From positions 17,574,088 through 17,638,087 of the forward strand of contig CM037593.1 in assembly GCA_021018995.1 (NCBI GenBank): 64,000 nucleotides of DNA, given 5' to 3'. Made by a program: the position numbers and the translations under genes. This DNA is from Chloranthus sessilifolius (Eukaryota > Streptophyta > Magnoliopsida > Chloranthales > Chloranthaceae). The first letter of the stretch is position 1; each line of letters starts with the position of its first letter. Shown here one piece after another: positions 33,464 to 46,858 of the stretch. The notes under the pieces are model-generated. The model was not told where the DNA came from. It did no database searches and saw only the letters and a program-made list of their open reading frames with translations.

Positions 33464-34500
33464 GTGATTTTGTACCTGGACACATTAAAGGAGACGCATT
33501 CAAATGAACCAAGACACACGGTTCAGGAATGGTTAGCAATTGGAAAGATCAGCAGCACGGTAGACCAAATACAACATGGATTTGAAGAAAACAAAAAATG
33601 CTTCAAAGGTTATTTACCCAACTATTGGGTGCGTACAAAGTTGAGTAGCCATGCTGCAGAGATTATCCAAGGAGTTGACAAGCTTCACAAAGAGGGTAAA
33701 GAAACCATATTCAACAATTTGTTTGCCGAACAAAAGCCTGCTGTTGGATGGGAACTTTCCACAACAACTGTAGTGGGTAAAACAACTGCTGAAAAAACTT
33801 CGGAAAGAGTTTGAGAATCTTTAATGGATGCCGAGACAGGAATGATTGGTTAGTAGGGCATGGGAGGATCTGGCAAGACGACCATCATGAAGAAAATCAA
33901 TGACAAACTTGTAAAATAAGGCAAACTCTTCTTTAAAATTTTCTAGGTGACTGCTTCAAAAGATTTTAATTTAAGAAAATACAAAATGAGATTACAAAAT
34001 CTGTGGACCGCGAAGATATCTCGAACAGTTACGAAGAAACGATAAGAGTAGGCAATTTGTTAGCCAGGCTGAAACAACTTAAGTATGTGCTCATTTTAGG
34101 TGATGCATGGGAAGATGTTTCTTTGGGAAAGGTAGGAATTCCTACTCCTAGCCAAGAAAATGGGTGTAAGATATTATTATTATTATTATTATTTTTTTTT
34201 TTGATAACCTGGGTATCCGGGGCCTCTTAGAGCACCCGCCTAATCCCAGGGGCTCATGCGCACCCGAAATTCAGCACATGCCGGGTCAGCACAGGATATA
34301 AATCCCTAGGGTAGCCTCAATGGGGGGAGGGGATTCGAACTCAGGTTTCCTGCTTTTGGAGGCAGGTACCTGGCAAGCTCACCTAACCCCTTGAGGTTAA
34401 TGGGTGTAAGATATTATTGACCACTCGGAAATCGGAGGTTTGTTATCGCATGAGTTGCCAAAAATTAATCAACTGAGTGGAAGATTGTGGTGAAAAATGA
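33464..34500 (+). pseudogene. CC-NBS disease-resistance protein fragment (RPS2/RPS5-like), broken
   Basis: The frame 33464-33814 resembles the coiled-coil N-terminus of CNL proteins, with VQEWLAIGKI, KKCFKGYLPNYWVR and VDKLHKEG. After stops, the P-loop reads GMGGSGKTTIMKKI near 33860. Then come FKIF and VTASKDFNL segments, a kinase-2 block YVLILGDAWEDVSLG (usual form LVLDDVWE) and GCKILLTTRKS, the RNBS-B motif. A SINE inserted at 34179-34398 splits the RNBS-B codons. Homology ends near 34500, so GLPL, MHD and the LRR region are absent. Such proteins sense pathogen effectors; this copy is dead, with at least five stops or shifts. Confidence 0.8.
34179..34398 (-). mobile_element. tRNA-derived SINE (Au-like), copy 1
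   Basis: On the minus strand it starts AACCTCAAGGGGTTAGGTGA, has a B box GAGTTCGAATCCC, a body containing GGGATTTATATCCTGTGC, and ends in a poly-A/(TAA)n tail. A perfect 20-bp target duplication starting AATGGGTG flanks it (34159-34178 and 34399-34418). The order of boxes and the body resemble the Au SINE family of plants. It lies in the NBS pseudogene. Confidence 0.85.
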
Positions 34501-35184
34501 TCTCCATTAGCTGATTCAAAGCAATCAAAGGTTAGTTCTCTAATAGTCAGTGATTGATCCTTCACTATAGGGGGCATTAAGTAGAGGAAACAAAAAAGAA
34601 AGGGTTTGTTAGTGAGTTTACAAGATGTTAGTGACAAACAGACTCACTAATAGGGTCACCGTATAAATAAGTGAAGCACGGAGGCAAAGTGTAAATAAGA
34701 TATATCTCAGGTAAATGCAAAAAACCCTAAAAAAGAGGAAATGGTAATTTTTCTCCATTGTTAGTGTGACGTCCCCAAATTCACACACCAGATCACCGCG
34801 CTCACTTGGAAACATCACACTATTTCAAATATTCATGATCCTAATTATATGAGTTAATTCATAATCATTCGTATATAAACGCAACGAAAAAATATAATTA
34901 TTAAAAACCCACACATAAATTTTCTTTTATTCCATTATCATGAGAGCAATACTAAAATATGAGATAACAATCTATTATACCAAGTTTTATGCCTACTCTT
35001 TAAATTTAAAAAAAAATGAAAACATGCATAATCCATCATTAACATAAACCTGTTTATAAAAATAAATCCAAAATAAATGTTTTAAAATCCTTTCTAATGC
35101 ATAAACCAAAACCTCATCAATTAAGCTTCAAATCCTTCTTCGTTCAAATATGGATTTCTATCAATAAAAAACGCATCTATATCA
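34501..35184. other. Intergenic DNA; possible gypsy LTR start
   Basis: TGTGACGTCCCCAAATTC at about 34766 looks like the first bases of many plant Ty3/gypsy LTRs. The rest to 35184 is AT-rich and is interrupted there by the copia element. No partner LTR is identified. Confidence 0.35.
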
Positions 35185-35642
35185 TATTGGAAACTATTAG
35201 GAACTTCTCGCAATCAAAAGCGGAATTAAATATAACTTTAGCATATCTTACACCGTACAGTTTTTCGCACGAGGATTTAGCCTTGAGCGATCCGAGCAAT
35301 GATCCGACAATCGATAATTTGATGGAGAGCCTTCTCTTTCTTTGTACACTGTAGAGAAGATGAGTTTCCCTTGAATTCTTCTAATTCAATTGATACGTAT
35401 ATTGTGTGTAAAAAGTGGGGCTCTACATCCCTTTAAATAGGTTAGAAACTTGCCCATAAAGAAATCTAACGACTAGGATTACCACACTTATGTTAGGGTA
35501 AAATCACAACCCTTAATTTAATTGGAAACTTCTAGTTTGACGACAACTAGTGTTCCACCATCTCTCTAAGTTAACAACTTTGATTGTTTGACCTTGACCA
35601 TGACGTGTGACTTGAGGGCCACATAAATCCGTGAAATCCAAC
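35185..35642 (-). repeat. 3' LTR of the copia element
   Basis: On the minus strand it starts TGTTGGATTTCACGG and ends GTTTCCAATA, where the usual final CA has become TA. Confidence 0.9.
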
Positions 35643-36130
35643 AATCTCCCACTTGGACCTTAAGAGCAATTGGGTTTTTTTTTTGAAATATTTTGAAAAA
35701 ATCAAGTCCAAATTATTCCTTTAAGAAAACTTGACACGGTACACCGATTTAAAAAATCTTAGAGAGGTATATTCTTTCATCTCCATTTTTAGCACCATTA
35801 GTGAGGATCATGAATGCACTAGTGTACTCAATATTAACACTAGGACAGTTTCATGGTCACAAAACTAACACTACTCGAAACTTCAACGTCCTTAACTTTT
35901 ACATATTATTTTAAATAATGTGGCACGAGAGATATAGTACTCTTAAAATTTGGTCTTGTACTCATTCTCGTGGAGTCCTGCTTCATGCTACTGCATGTTA
36001 TTCTGATGTAATCTTTCATCCTGCTTTGTGACAAATCAGTCACATTTTCATAAGAGTGAAGGTATTACCAATATGGAGCTAACTCACGTTTAGCCCAAAC
36101 AACTTGAGTGTCGAACACTCCATACTATTT

Positions 36131-36212
36131 TGTGACAATCGCCACCATACCTTGTGACAACCTCCATCATACCTTGTGACAATCGCCACCATACCTTGTG
36201 ACAATCATCACC
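36131..36212. repeat. 22-bp tandem repeat, four copies
   Basis: TGTGACAATCGCCACC-type units start at about 36131, 36153, 36175 and 36197. They lie in the non-coding 3' part of the copia element. Confidence 0.75.
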
Positions 36213-36371
36213 TTGTTATGGGTAATGATCCCATAACCTGTAAAATCATAACATGCGACAATAAAATAATCTGAGCTCAAAATAAATAAAAAAATATATA
36301 AATGCAGTGAAAAGATTCGTGTTCAATAGCAGAAAAGAAAATAATGATAACATGTCCAAATAAAAGTAAAT

Positions 36372-39300
36372 CTAGAACTGAGTCAACAACTCAACAAGTC
36401 TTATCCGGGCCACGTGCTCCTTGAAAACCTTAGGTGGTAAACCCTTAGTAAGGGGATCTGCAATCATAAGCTTCGTACTAATGTGAGGAATCTCTATAAC
36501 ACCATCTCGAATGTTCTCATATACAACGAAATACTTGACATTGAAATACTTATTCCTCTAATAACCTTTCTGTGTTTCACAAACTTGGTCATAACCTTAT
36601 TGCCACAATAGATGATAAGTGCACGATGAATGAAATCAATAATCTTTAGATCTTCAATGAAATTCTTCAATCATAATGCATGGCGAGTAGCCTCATAACA
36701 ATCAATAATTTCTGCATGCATAGTTGAATCTGTCATCAAAGTCTGTTTGACGCTTCTCCAAGAAATAACGCCCTCCGCATGTAGAAATAAATAACTTGTT
36801 TTTGATTTAACACTATCCTTACAACCAGGAAAATCGGAATCTGAGCATCCGACAATCTTAAGCTCGTTTGATTTACGATAAGTTAACATAAAATCTTTGG
36901 TTCTTTGTAAGTAACGAAGTACCTTCTTCGCAGTTTTTCAATGCGCTAATCTTAGATTATACTGATATCGGCTAAGTAGGGTGACAGCAAAACTGATATC
37001 GGGACGTAGACAAACCATTGCGTACATAAGACTACCTATAACTGAAGTATACTCCTTTTGATCTACTTGTTGATTTTCTGCCTCAGTTTTGGGCTGTAGA
37101 ACCTAAGAGATAACGTCACCCTTCAAAGTAGGTGTTTCACTTGAAGTGCATCTATCCATGTCATATCGGTTAAGTACTTTCTCTATGTAGGCCTTATGCG
37201 AAAGACCTAAACAACCAACAACTCTATCACGATGAATTTTAATGTCAAACACATACTCAGCAATACCTAAATCTTTCATATCAAATGCCCTGGAGAGAAA
37301 ACTCTTTGTATCATAGAGAAAATGAATGTTGTTACTTGCAAGTAGTATATCATCCATGTAGAGAATCAGAATAAAAAATTTGCTCCCACTCTTTCTGAGA
37401 TATATACAACGATCAAGAATATTTTTCTTAAACCCATAACTAGTGACAATCTCATCGAATTTTAAATACCACTGCCTAGAAGCTTGCTTAAGTATATAAA
37501 TAGACTTATTCAATTTACAAACTAGCTATTCTTTTCCTTTGATCACAATATCCACTGATTGTGACATGTATATGTCTTCTACAAGTTCTCCATTTAGAAA
37601 AACAGTCTTCACATCTATTTAATATAATTCGAGATCGTATTGTACAACTAAAATCATCACAATCCTCAATGAATCCTTAGAAGAGACCAGAGAGTAGGTC
37701 TCATCATAGTCAATGCATTCCTTATGTTTGAAACCCTTTGCAACAAGTCGTGCCTTGAATCTTTCAATTTTACCACTATAGTCTCTTTTAGATTTATAAA
37801 CCCATTATCATTCAACCGCCTTGCGATCCTCTGACAAATTTATAAGATCTCAAACCTTATTCTTTTCCATGGATAATAACTCCTCTTTCATGGCCTCCTG
37901 CTAGTGTGAGGATTTATTGCTACCAATAACCTGTTGAAAAGTCGATGGATCATCAAGATCAACATCTTCAAACTGAGTCTCTTGCGCATACACCTCATAG
38001 AAATCTGGAATAATAGATTTATGTTGGCGCTCAGACCTTCTGGGCTAAGCCGGTGGTACTGGTGAAACAGGAGGTGGAATAGGACATTTTTCTTCAATTG
38101 GAGCCGTCACTGGATTTGTCTCAATCAAAGTATCAATATGTATAGGATCAGGTGGAGTAGGAAGAAAAATATTACTACCAGATAAAGGCACAAAGTCAAA
38201 TTCAGAGTTCTCAATAAAAGTAATATTATTCTTATGTGAACTCTCACTGGATTCGCCATTCTCTAAAAAAATTAGCTATATGGGTCTCAGCAATATCGAT
38301 GACTCTTTCAGGATAATAAAATCTCTAAGTCCTAGATCGTTGTCTCTTTCAGGATAATAAAATCTCTAAGTCCTAGATCGATGTCTATAATCGATAAAAT
38401 AACAACTGACTGTTCGAGAATCCAACTTCTTAATGTTGGGACTATAAAACTTAGCTTCAGCTTCACAACCCCATATATGTAAATGTCCGAGCTTTGGATC
38501 CTTAGTTGTTCATCTCTTATAAGGAGTCTCGGGTATAGCCTTGTAAGGAACCCTTTTGAAAATGTAAACTGTTATCTTCAAGGCTTCACCCCAAAACTCT
38601 TCTTTAAGTGTAGAGTGACTTAGTATGCTACGAACATCCTCCTGATAAGTATGATTTTTTCTTTCTGAAACACTCATTCTACTGCGGAGTGCCAGGAGAA
38701 GTATATTGTGGAGCAATGCCTTGAGTCTGTTAGTGCTCTACGAATGGTCCATGATTGACACCATCAGGGCCCATTCTACCAAAATATTTTCCACCTCTAT
38801 CTAAATGCACAGTCTTTATTTCTTTCCAAGTTGATTTTCCACTTCCAACTGATAGGTCATGAAAACCTCTAAAGTTTGATCTTTCGTATCTAATAAGAAG
38901 ACGCATGTGTATCTGGAGTAATCATCAATAAAGGTAATAAAATACCTTTTACCACCACGAGCAGCAATTAGAAAAGGCTCATAAATATCGATATGTATCA
39001 ACTGTAAAACCTCAATGGTCCGAGAGGCGAAGAACTTCCTTTGTTTGAAAGTTTTACCCTTCATACAATCCACACAATTTTCAAAATTGGTGAAACTAAT
39101 GGTCTAATAATACCAAATCTAACCAACGATTCCAGCCTTTTCTTTGATATTTGACCTAACCTTCTATGCCATAAGGCTGCAAAATTATCCCTAAGCAAAG
39201 AGTGCTTTGACCCGAAAAGTGTCGAGTTTGAGACCTCAGCAACCAAAGCAATGGTGTGAGAAGTATCAACAGATAATAAATATAAACCATCAACTAAAAT

Positions 39301-40430
39301 GCCACGACCAACCATAGAACCATAAAAAAAAATATCTAAACCCATACTGATGAAAGTAAAAATATAATCACATTCTGCAAGTCTAGATAACGAAATAATA
39401 TTCCTCCTAAAAGAGAGAATAAAATATGTCCCAAGTAAAGTTAAAGTATGTCCATAGTCTAAAACTAAATCACAAGTGCCGACACTCTCCACCTGCATCG
39501 CCTGGTCGTTCCCAAGGAACAATCTATCCTTCAGGTCTTCTCCTGCTTCTGAGCACCTGAAAAGAGTGTGTAACATACACAGAAGTACTAGAGTCAACCA
39601 ACCAGGAACGAGGACTATCAACTGAAAATGTCTGAGAGAGTACTAAAACTTTGGGAATTCCTTTAGGCTACTTCGCTAGCCACTTCTTATAATTTACACA
39701 TTTGCACTTGAAGTGGCTTTCCTTACTGCAAAACCAGCAACTCCTTACACTTTCAGACTGACCCTGAGGACACGCTGATTTTCCAAAACTTTGACCCTTG
39801 CCTTTACCTTTATCCTAAAATTTTTGTTGTGACTGATTTCCTTGTTTATTCCTCTTAGGATCTTTCTTTTTAAAATTCTTTTTATTGGAGCTGGAAGGTC
39901 CCAAATGGGCATACTCATGTTACTTACCTTTAAGCCTCTTTTCTTTAATGGCGCACATCTGAGTTAACTTATTTAAGTCTCAGTTCTGCTCTTGCGAATT
40001 ATAATTCATCTTTAAAATGTCAAAAGCCTTAAAGAGGGAAGCAACCCCAATATAGACTATCAACTCTTTATCTATATTAAGCTTATATTCTTTAATACTA
40101 AAAAAGATTTGAGACAACTTCAATAAGTAGTCTCTCACATTCCCATTTCCATCATACCGAAGGTATATGAGATCATGCATATAATCGTATACTTTCTGCT
40201 TCTTACTGTCAATACATTGTTTCTTAATAAGAGCTATTAATTTAGAAGCGGTCTCGGTAGTAGGTATGCCACCCCTGAAAGAGGTATTAATGGTGGCCCT
40301 AATCATCAACATGGTTAACGAGCTAGCCTTGTTCCATTTCTCAGAAAATTCCTTATCCTTGGGTAGGAGAATCCTGTGTAACCACCACAGGTTTTGGTGT
40401 TGTAAACACAAAGGACATTTCTAAAATTCC
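36372..40430 (-). pseudogene. Copia gag-pol polyprotein, broken
   Basis: On the minus strand gag (about 40430-39980) has a UBN2-type core, including LIYLRYDGNGNVRDYLLKLS. A zinc knuckle near 39740-39690 reads CWFCSKESHFKCKC (CX2CX4HX4C). Protease is weak near 39600 (DSSTS where DSGAS is usual). The pre-integrase motif is LWHRRLGQISKKRLE. Integrase has GGKRYFITFIDDYSRYT and EEFWGEALK. RT (37513-37103) has LKQASRQWYLKFD and YMDDILL. RNase H (36889-36671) has GCSDSDFPGCKDS. The end matches copia proteins (ADPLTKGLPP, then the stop at 36372). Many stops and shifts split it. Confidence 0.88.
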
Positions 40431-42398
40431 AAAACAAACATCGAGAATCATTTTTCAAGTATTGAAATTGGACCCAAAAAGCTGCTCAACTCCTGCTATG
40501 TGTTTAGTAATTGATAAGAGATCTATCGCTGTAAAATTTTTAATTTAGGATCACCTTTTAAAAGTCAACACAAAAACTAAAACTTAATCAATTCTTTAGA
40601 TTCAATCCCTTTCGATTAAACCAGAGGTTATGGTTCAAACATATGAAATGACACTATGTGCACATGCCAACTTCAAGAATAACACTTGGCAACATCACGG
40701 CTCACCTTTGGGAAGACACCATGACTTGCCCTTACTTTCAACCGCGTAAAATATGTCATAAACCTAGCCTCTATGGTTTAATTAGAATCAGAAACTTCTT
40801 ATACCTTTGGATAAATAGAGTTATCCTATCTACCAATCCCCTACAAGACTATTCTATTCGCACACACTACGTCAAGTACCTATGATACCTTTGGACCGTA
40901 CATAAACACTCAATGCAATGGTACGCCTAGTGATCATAATAGAGAAAACATCTAAGATTTAGAAACTATAAGGTTTGTGAATTGTCTACCTTTGGACAAG
41001 AACCAACTCATTCGTCAAGCGTCCCCAAACAATCACTCGGTTCCCCATAAACCCTATGGAAAAGAACCTAGCCTTTATGATTCATAAATATTGTATTTCG
41101 GTTCTTTAGAATTATGGATCCAATGTTAAATTTCTACATTGTTCATATTAAAATGTAAAAAATACAGTCCAATTCAACTTTAATATGTAACATATTTAAT
41201 TTTAAGTTGAATTCTTTAACATTAAAATAATCTAAAATTTAACATGAAAAGATGGTACCTAATCCCTAACACATAACTTTAAGTGAAATAACTATGTAGA
41301 TCAAAATCTTAAGTGAACATTTCATGAATGATAAAGTTTTATGAGTGCACATGAGACAGGTATCATTGGGCAATCAAACACAAATAAATCATAAATTTAA
41401 ATTTAATTTTAACTTTAATTAAAAGCGCTCAAATATAAAATAATTATCCGATTAAAAAATATCAAAAAGACATCAGATCATGAAACTGTCTCAGGAGAGA
41501 GCTCCTATGTAAAAACAGACCTAAAAAACAAATCCAGAACATTCGAGAAAGTCAAAATTCATATATACTGCCCCAAAATTAGACTTGCAGATAGCCTAGA
41601 AATGACCTGAAAAGAATAAGCAATAATATGGGTCAAAATGAACCTTAATCGAATGGGCCGAATCAGAGTCATGTACCATGGGCCGGGAATGAACTAGACC
41701 GGACTTTGGGCTGGATCGGGTCATGACCCAAGGGCAGGGTTGAGTAATGAACCGGACCGGACCATGGGCTAGATTGGGTCATGAACCGCGTCCGATTTTG
41801 AGGCGGCCGGGTCATAAACCGAGTCGGGTCATGTGTTTTTATAGGTTCATGGGCCGGGTCGGGTCGGTTTGGGTCGAATTTGTATCAAATCGTCGAGTCA
41901 TATATAATAGGGGAAGCACCAACTTTGGTGCTCCTACTACACATGCAACTAAAGCCAGAGATATTATCAATTAAGGAGGAAACCCAAACATAGATCTCCT
42001 TCTTCCTTACAGCATCTATTTTTTTATAATCATCTCTTTCAAAAACAAAACACAAAAAAAAACTTCTGTAGCAGTCTTCTTCAAGGAAACAAAAGGAAAT
42101 CAGAGACCATGGGCTCCTTTTTTATACGCAGCCACCTTTTAACCTTTCACCACCCGGACATAGCCGGTCAAGCTGCCGATGGCCAGTGACGGACGGTGAT
42201 ATCCCGGTTGTCGGTAAAATCACATATCTTATCCAGAAAGCCTCAAAAATTATAAGCAATTTTTTTTTTTTATAAATTGATTCACACCGGCGATACCCAA
42301 TTAATATGATCCTTTAAATCTCACACCGGCAAGTTAAAAAAAAAAATCCGGTGAAAAATAACGATGAGAATCGGTACGATAAAGTTGATTATGGGTTT
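40431..42398 (-). other. Copia 5' leader, with a GGGTCGGGTC-rich block
   Basis: This non-coding stretch lies between gag and the primer site. From 41640 to 41890 it is full of GACCCGG/GGGTCATGAACCGG words, unlike its flanks; this is probably an eroded MITE inserted in the leader. Confidence 0.5.
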
Positions 42399-42413
42399 GG
42401 CTCTAATACCATT

Positions 42414-42868
42414 TGTTGGAAACTATTAGGAACTTCTCACAATCAAAAGCAAAATTAAATATGACTTTAGTATACCTTACACCATAGAGTTTTTCACATG
42501 AGGATTTAGCCTTGAGTGATCCGAGCAATGATCCGGCAATCGATGATTTGATGGACAACCTTCTCCTTATTTGCACACCATAGAGAAGATGAGTTTCCCA
42601 TTAATTCTTCTAATTCAATTGATACGTATATTGTGTGTAGAAAGAGGGATTCTACATCCCTTTAAATAGGTTAGAAACTTGCCATCAAGATCTAATGATT
42701 AAGATTACCACATTTATGTTAGGGTAAACTCACAACCCTTGATTTAATTGAAATTTCTAGTTTGACCACAACTAGTGTTCCACCATCTCTCTAAGTTAAC
42801 AACTTGGAATGTTTGACCGTGACCATGACGTGTGACTTAAGGGCTACATAAATCCGTGAAATCCAATA
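42414..42868 (-). repeat. 5' LTR of the copia element
   Basis: On the minus strand it runs TATTGGATTTC to GTTTCCAACA, and it is followed by the primer site. Confidence 0.9.
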
Positions 42869-42873
42869 TATCA

Positions 42874-44146
42874 TCCACTCTATGTATAGTTGTACTCTCT
42901 GAAATCTCAAATAATGGGTCAGTTTACTAAGTAAATCGGTATGGACCAGACATGATGAGGCAAATAGAAAAGGTCCATAACTCAAACTAACTCATAAAAT
43001 CAATCAATATCAGTGATAAAACATGTGACATAAATGATGAGTAAAGCAATAGAATGAAATTGAAACATAATTAATATTAAATCTAAATAACATTGTGGCT
43101 TGGGTCTCTAACCTAGTTTCATGTCTGGTCATTTTAATTGTGTGTTTAATGCTCATGAATCGGCATGCATAATGGACATGATTATCTTTTTCTTAATTAT
43201 TATCCTAATTTTCTTTTATCCTTTGATTAGTATTTACGTTAACCTTCGCATAACTTTTCTTCAGTTAAGTAGTAAACTTAAAAGTAAAGATCTCCTATCT
43301 CTTCAGTCATATCATTTATACATGGATGCATAACTTTTCTTACTTGTCATTATTATTCATATTAATTCCTCTAGCATAAGCCCATAAATATTTCATCATA
43401 ATCATAGAAATACTTTGATTTTACGTGTCATGCCGTAAAGGTATTTCTGTTCACTTTTATGAATGTCATGAATGTACATGCATAGAAAAACTGAAAATCA
43501 ATCAATCAGGTAATAACTCTTTCACTTGTTTAGGCTTAACATATCATAAACATGTAAATCAAACATATTGTGTAAATCAAAGTGAATGCATAAACAATAT
43601 TTGAACAAACATATTGTCTATGATGTGTTAATATCGTGTAAATCAAACATTCTAGGTTGTATGAATTCTAAGCAATAAAAAAAAAAGATGAGTATAAATA
43701 AATATTTAAGCAAAATGATTAAATATAGGCAATATTTGAATTGAAATAGAAATTTATTGTTTGCATCCTGGACAGATTCTGAAATTCTGAATAGATTATA
43801 AAATTCTAGACAGATTCTGGATTCTAGACTGATTCCAGATTCTAGAATTCTAGACATATTTTGACATCCTTGACAGTTTCTGGATTCTAGAATTCTGATT
43901 TATGCATAGATTTTTGTGATCGATCACGTAACCCGTGTACAATTGAAAGCATGTGATTAAGCATAAAAAATTAATAATTTAACATGAAGAATATTCATTA
44001 AATGAAATAAATCTTAATTTCTATTTTATTTTTATGTTATCTACGTTTCCAATTAATCTCAACATAATTTCTTTATACCTTTTGTCTTCACGTAAAATTG
44101 ACGTAACTACTTTCGTCCCTTGATACAATCCAAGGCTCTAATATGA
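42874..44146. repeat. AT-rich DNA with TTCTAGA-type short repeats
   Basis: At 43770-43895 the words GATTCTAGAATTCTAGACA and GATTCTGGATTCTAGA repeat, forming overlapping short palindromes. Elsewhere nothing is recognised. Confidence 0.4.
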
Positions 44147-44700
44147 AATTCGGTCGCGTCGTAAACTCCTTTCGCATTTTTCTAAGCCTTCAAATCGAAA
44201 ACTCTAGGGTTTCTCTTCTAGATTTTCTTCTTCTTCTCTAGAATTTTCTCTTTCTCTCTAAGGCTTTTATGATTATAAAAGTTCTGTAAATTAAACATAA
44301 CCTCTATTTTTAAAATACCTTAAGGTTTCCCATTTAAAGTTTAACTCTGATTAGAACTTTCTATATGGGCCTTAAATAACTAATGAGCCATACAAATGGG
44401 TCTTACTAGCAGGCCTTTACTAACATTAATAATTATAATGGGTTTTATTACGTTACTAATGGGTCTTAAAGGCCCATTTACTATTATTAGTGGCACACCA
44501 AAATTATTAATATATTAATTAAAAATTTTAAGGTCTATTAGTTAGATTAATTAACTATCATAGGCCATAATAAAATAAAATATATATTATATAGATGTGC
44601 AATAACTAATTAAGTGTGTCAATTCAATCAAACAATATCATAATTACAATTTAAAGTATATAATTAAGATCTAAACAAGTGAAAAATCTCAGTCGTTACA
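44147..44700 (-). mobile_element. LTR-like remnant, Ty3/gypsy type
   Basis: On the minus strand it begins TGTAACGACTGAGATTTTTC, like many plant gypsy LTRs. It is followed at 44146-44134 by TCATATTAGAGCC, a decayed form of the Met-tRNA primer site. No gag or second LTR is found, so this is a 5' remnant. Confidence 0.5.
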
Positions 44701-45949
44701 GTTAGGTGCGTCATATACATTTGAGGAAGCAATAGTGTAAACTACTTCATATTTACGAAACTCACTCTTAATGACCAAACATCAATGAGAACCTTAGTTA
44801 TCGGAAGCGGCATAGAGCGTGTGTTAGGTTGGGAGCGCGAGCATCATCAAAAGCTTAAAAGTACACTTTATGGTCAAAAGCAGGTGCGAGAGCGAGATTC
44901 CGAAGCGGGAGCGACATACTAATTAGAAGATCCCTGCTACTAAGATCAGAACAAGGACTCGACCTCCTGACTTGTCATTTAAACACCAAAATAGTGTTTA
45001 AATGATCTTACACCATTAATGGTTTAAAATGTCAATTTCCATATTGTCAAGGTTATCTAGATCATATATTGAAGGGAAATCAGCCCAACAATCAAACTTT
45101 TTGGAAGATTTGAACAATCCCATCTGTGTCTCTAATACCGACTTTTATTCTTAGTTTTCAATGGCCGATGTTAAAGTTCACCAATTCGATGATTTATAAT
45201 TATTTAGCTAAGACATGTTAACGTGATGGATTCCTACTTGGACTATTTAGATTGATAACAGATGTATGCCACAAGGCATAATTGTATACCACACTTAGGG
45301 CTAATCTAGCCAAGCTCGACGGTGGGTCAGCTCTTGCTTATATGAGTTGAGCTCGGCTCTAGGCACTCTGAGTTTGAAATTTTTGAGCTCTAGCTCAGCT
45401 CTACCGGGCTGAGCCGAGCTCGAGTGGAACTTCTGCCAACTAAGTTTTATTATCAATTTATTTCTATTATTGTTTTTCTTTAAACCTTCTCTTTTTTTTT
45501 ATTACTTTTTAATCTTTTTAATGTGTCTAAACTAGTAGTCTTCTATTCTAAAGTATTATCTAGTCAAATATTTGACATGAAAAATTAAAAACAATACTTA
45601 CATTAAATATACTCCAAGTAACTTTAACTAAAAGTTCTAATCTCGGATTAGGTTACGTAAGAATTTGAGATATATTGACTGTTGTTCGTGGCCGTAAATC
45701 GAGAATGAAGATGGTGATGATTAATTTTGCAGCCGTGTAGTGTAGCCAATGTCGTGTAGCTATTGGTTGGCTATGCAATGAAGCTGGTGGTGGTGCTCAG
45801 TGACACTAGTTGGAGAGAGCAAAAGCCTTAATGGTTGCAAAGAAATTAAGAGAGAGAGCTTAAATGGAGAACGTCTACTTGGGTTCAACTGTAGAGAGAG
45901 AGAGCTTTAATGGAGAGCGTGCGAAGAGAGTGCAAGCTTTAATGGTTGG
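44701..45949. other. Intergenic DNA with a GAGCTCGGCTC MITE fragment
   Basis: The stretch 45297-45430 is built from GAGCTCGGCTC/GAGCCGAGCTC words and is a probable MITE fragment beginning TTAGGGCTAATCTAGCC. At 45835-45945 GAGAGAGAGCTTTAATGGAGA-type phrases repeat. No gene is recognised. Confidence 0.45.
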
Positions 45950-46846
45950 TGAAAGATCGTTTTGGATTAGATAAACACAAATTAGCCTAGATGGGGTGAA
46001 TAGGCAATTTTTAAATTATAAAAATAAGCAAGCACTGTACCAAACAAAAGTAGCAACCACACAAGGCACAATATTTTTGAAGTGGAAAACCCAACCAGGG
46101 AAAAACCATAGGACCTTGTCCAGAGAACCAATTAAATCCACTAAGATAGTTAATGAGGACTAACAAAAGTACCGAATGCCATGCAGGCCTATCACACTGA
46201 CGCATCCCACGACAACAGTCCGATCAAACCTTTAAGCCTACCAATAAATCCCGGATCCGTCCCTTCAAAGTGCTCCATATTTGCTTCCAAACAATCGCCA
46301 ATATTACCACGAAGATTAAACACTTGAATCCTTCGAGCAATCTTGTGTTTGAAATCACACAAGCACTAAAAAAATCTTATTGGAAAATAAGAAAAAGAGA
46401 AGCCTTTTTTATCAAGTATTTATTTTACAAAAGTTTCTCAAGAAGGATAAGAAGGGCTCTTCTTTTCTAAAATATAAGAATTAACTATGAAGGTGAATAG
46501 AGATTTTCGAAATTGATTTATTTATATAGAAAAATACTTTATGAGTTTAAATCTAAGTTGAAGTTTTAAACATAATAAAACTCTATTTTAAAAATAAAAA
46601 ATTCCAAATATTCATTGAACCGGCTGGCCGGTCATCTCAAGTTCTCAACCGGTTGACTGGTTAGCTGGTTGGTGACCGATTAGCACAGTTCACAGATTTC
46701 TTTGCCCCTGGAATCTGTGAAACTGCTAAACTTCATACTTTAACCGAGCGATCTATTGACTTTATTGCCCTCTTTTCTTCGACACATACAGTACTTTTGA
46801 GAGTTATTCTATGTTTGACATGATCGTGGCAACAAAATACTTAACA
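45950..46846 (-). repeat. 3' LTR of the second copia element
   Basis: On the minus strand it starts TGTTAAGTATTTTG just after the polypurine tract and ends near CGATCTTTCA. About 897 bp. Its part 45950-46340 matches 52681-53045. Confidence 0.65.
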
Positions 46847-46858
46847 ATCTCCCTCTTT

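Larger units (their letters stand above)
35185..42868 (-). mobile_element. Ty1/copia LTR retrotransposon, complete but decayed
   Basis: Direct LTRs lie at 35185-35642 and 42414-42868. TATCA flanks both sides (35180-35184 and 42869-42873). On the minus strand the primer site is TGGTATTAGAGCC (42399-42411), two bases inside the 5' LTR, and the polypurine tract is AAGTGGGAGAT (35643-35653). Gag, protease, integrase, RT and RNase H follow in copia order. The LTRs show many substitutions and small indels, so the insertion is old. A leader of about 2 kb separates the primer site from gag, and about 0.7 kb separates the polyprotein stop from the 3' LTR. Confidence 0.92.
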
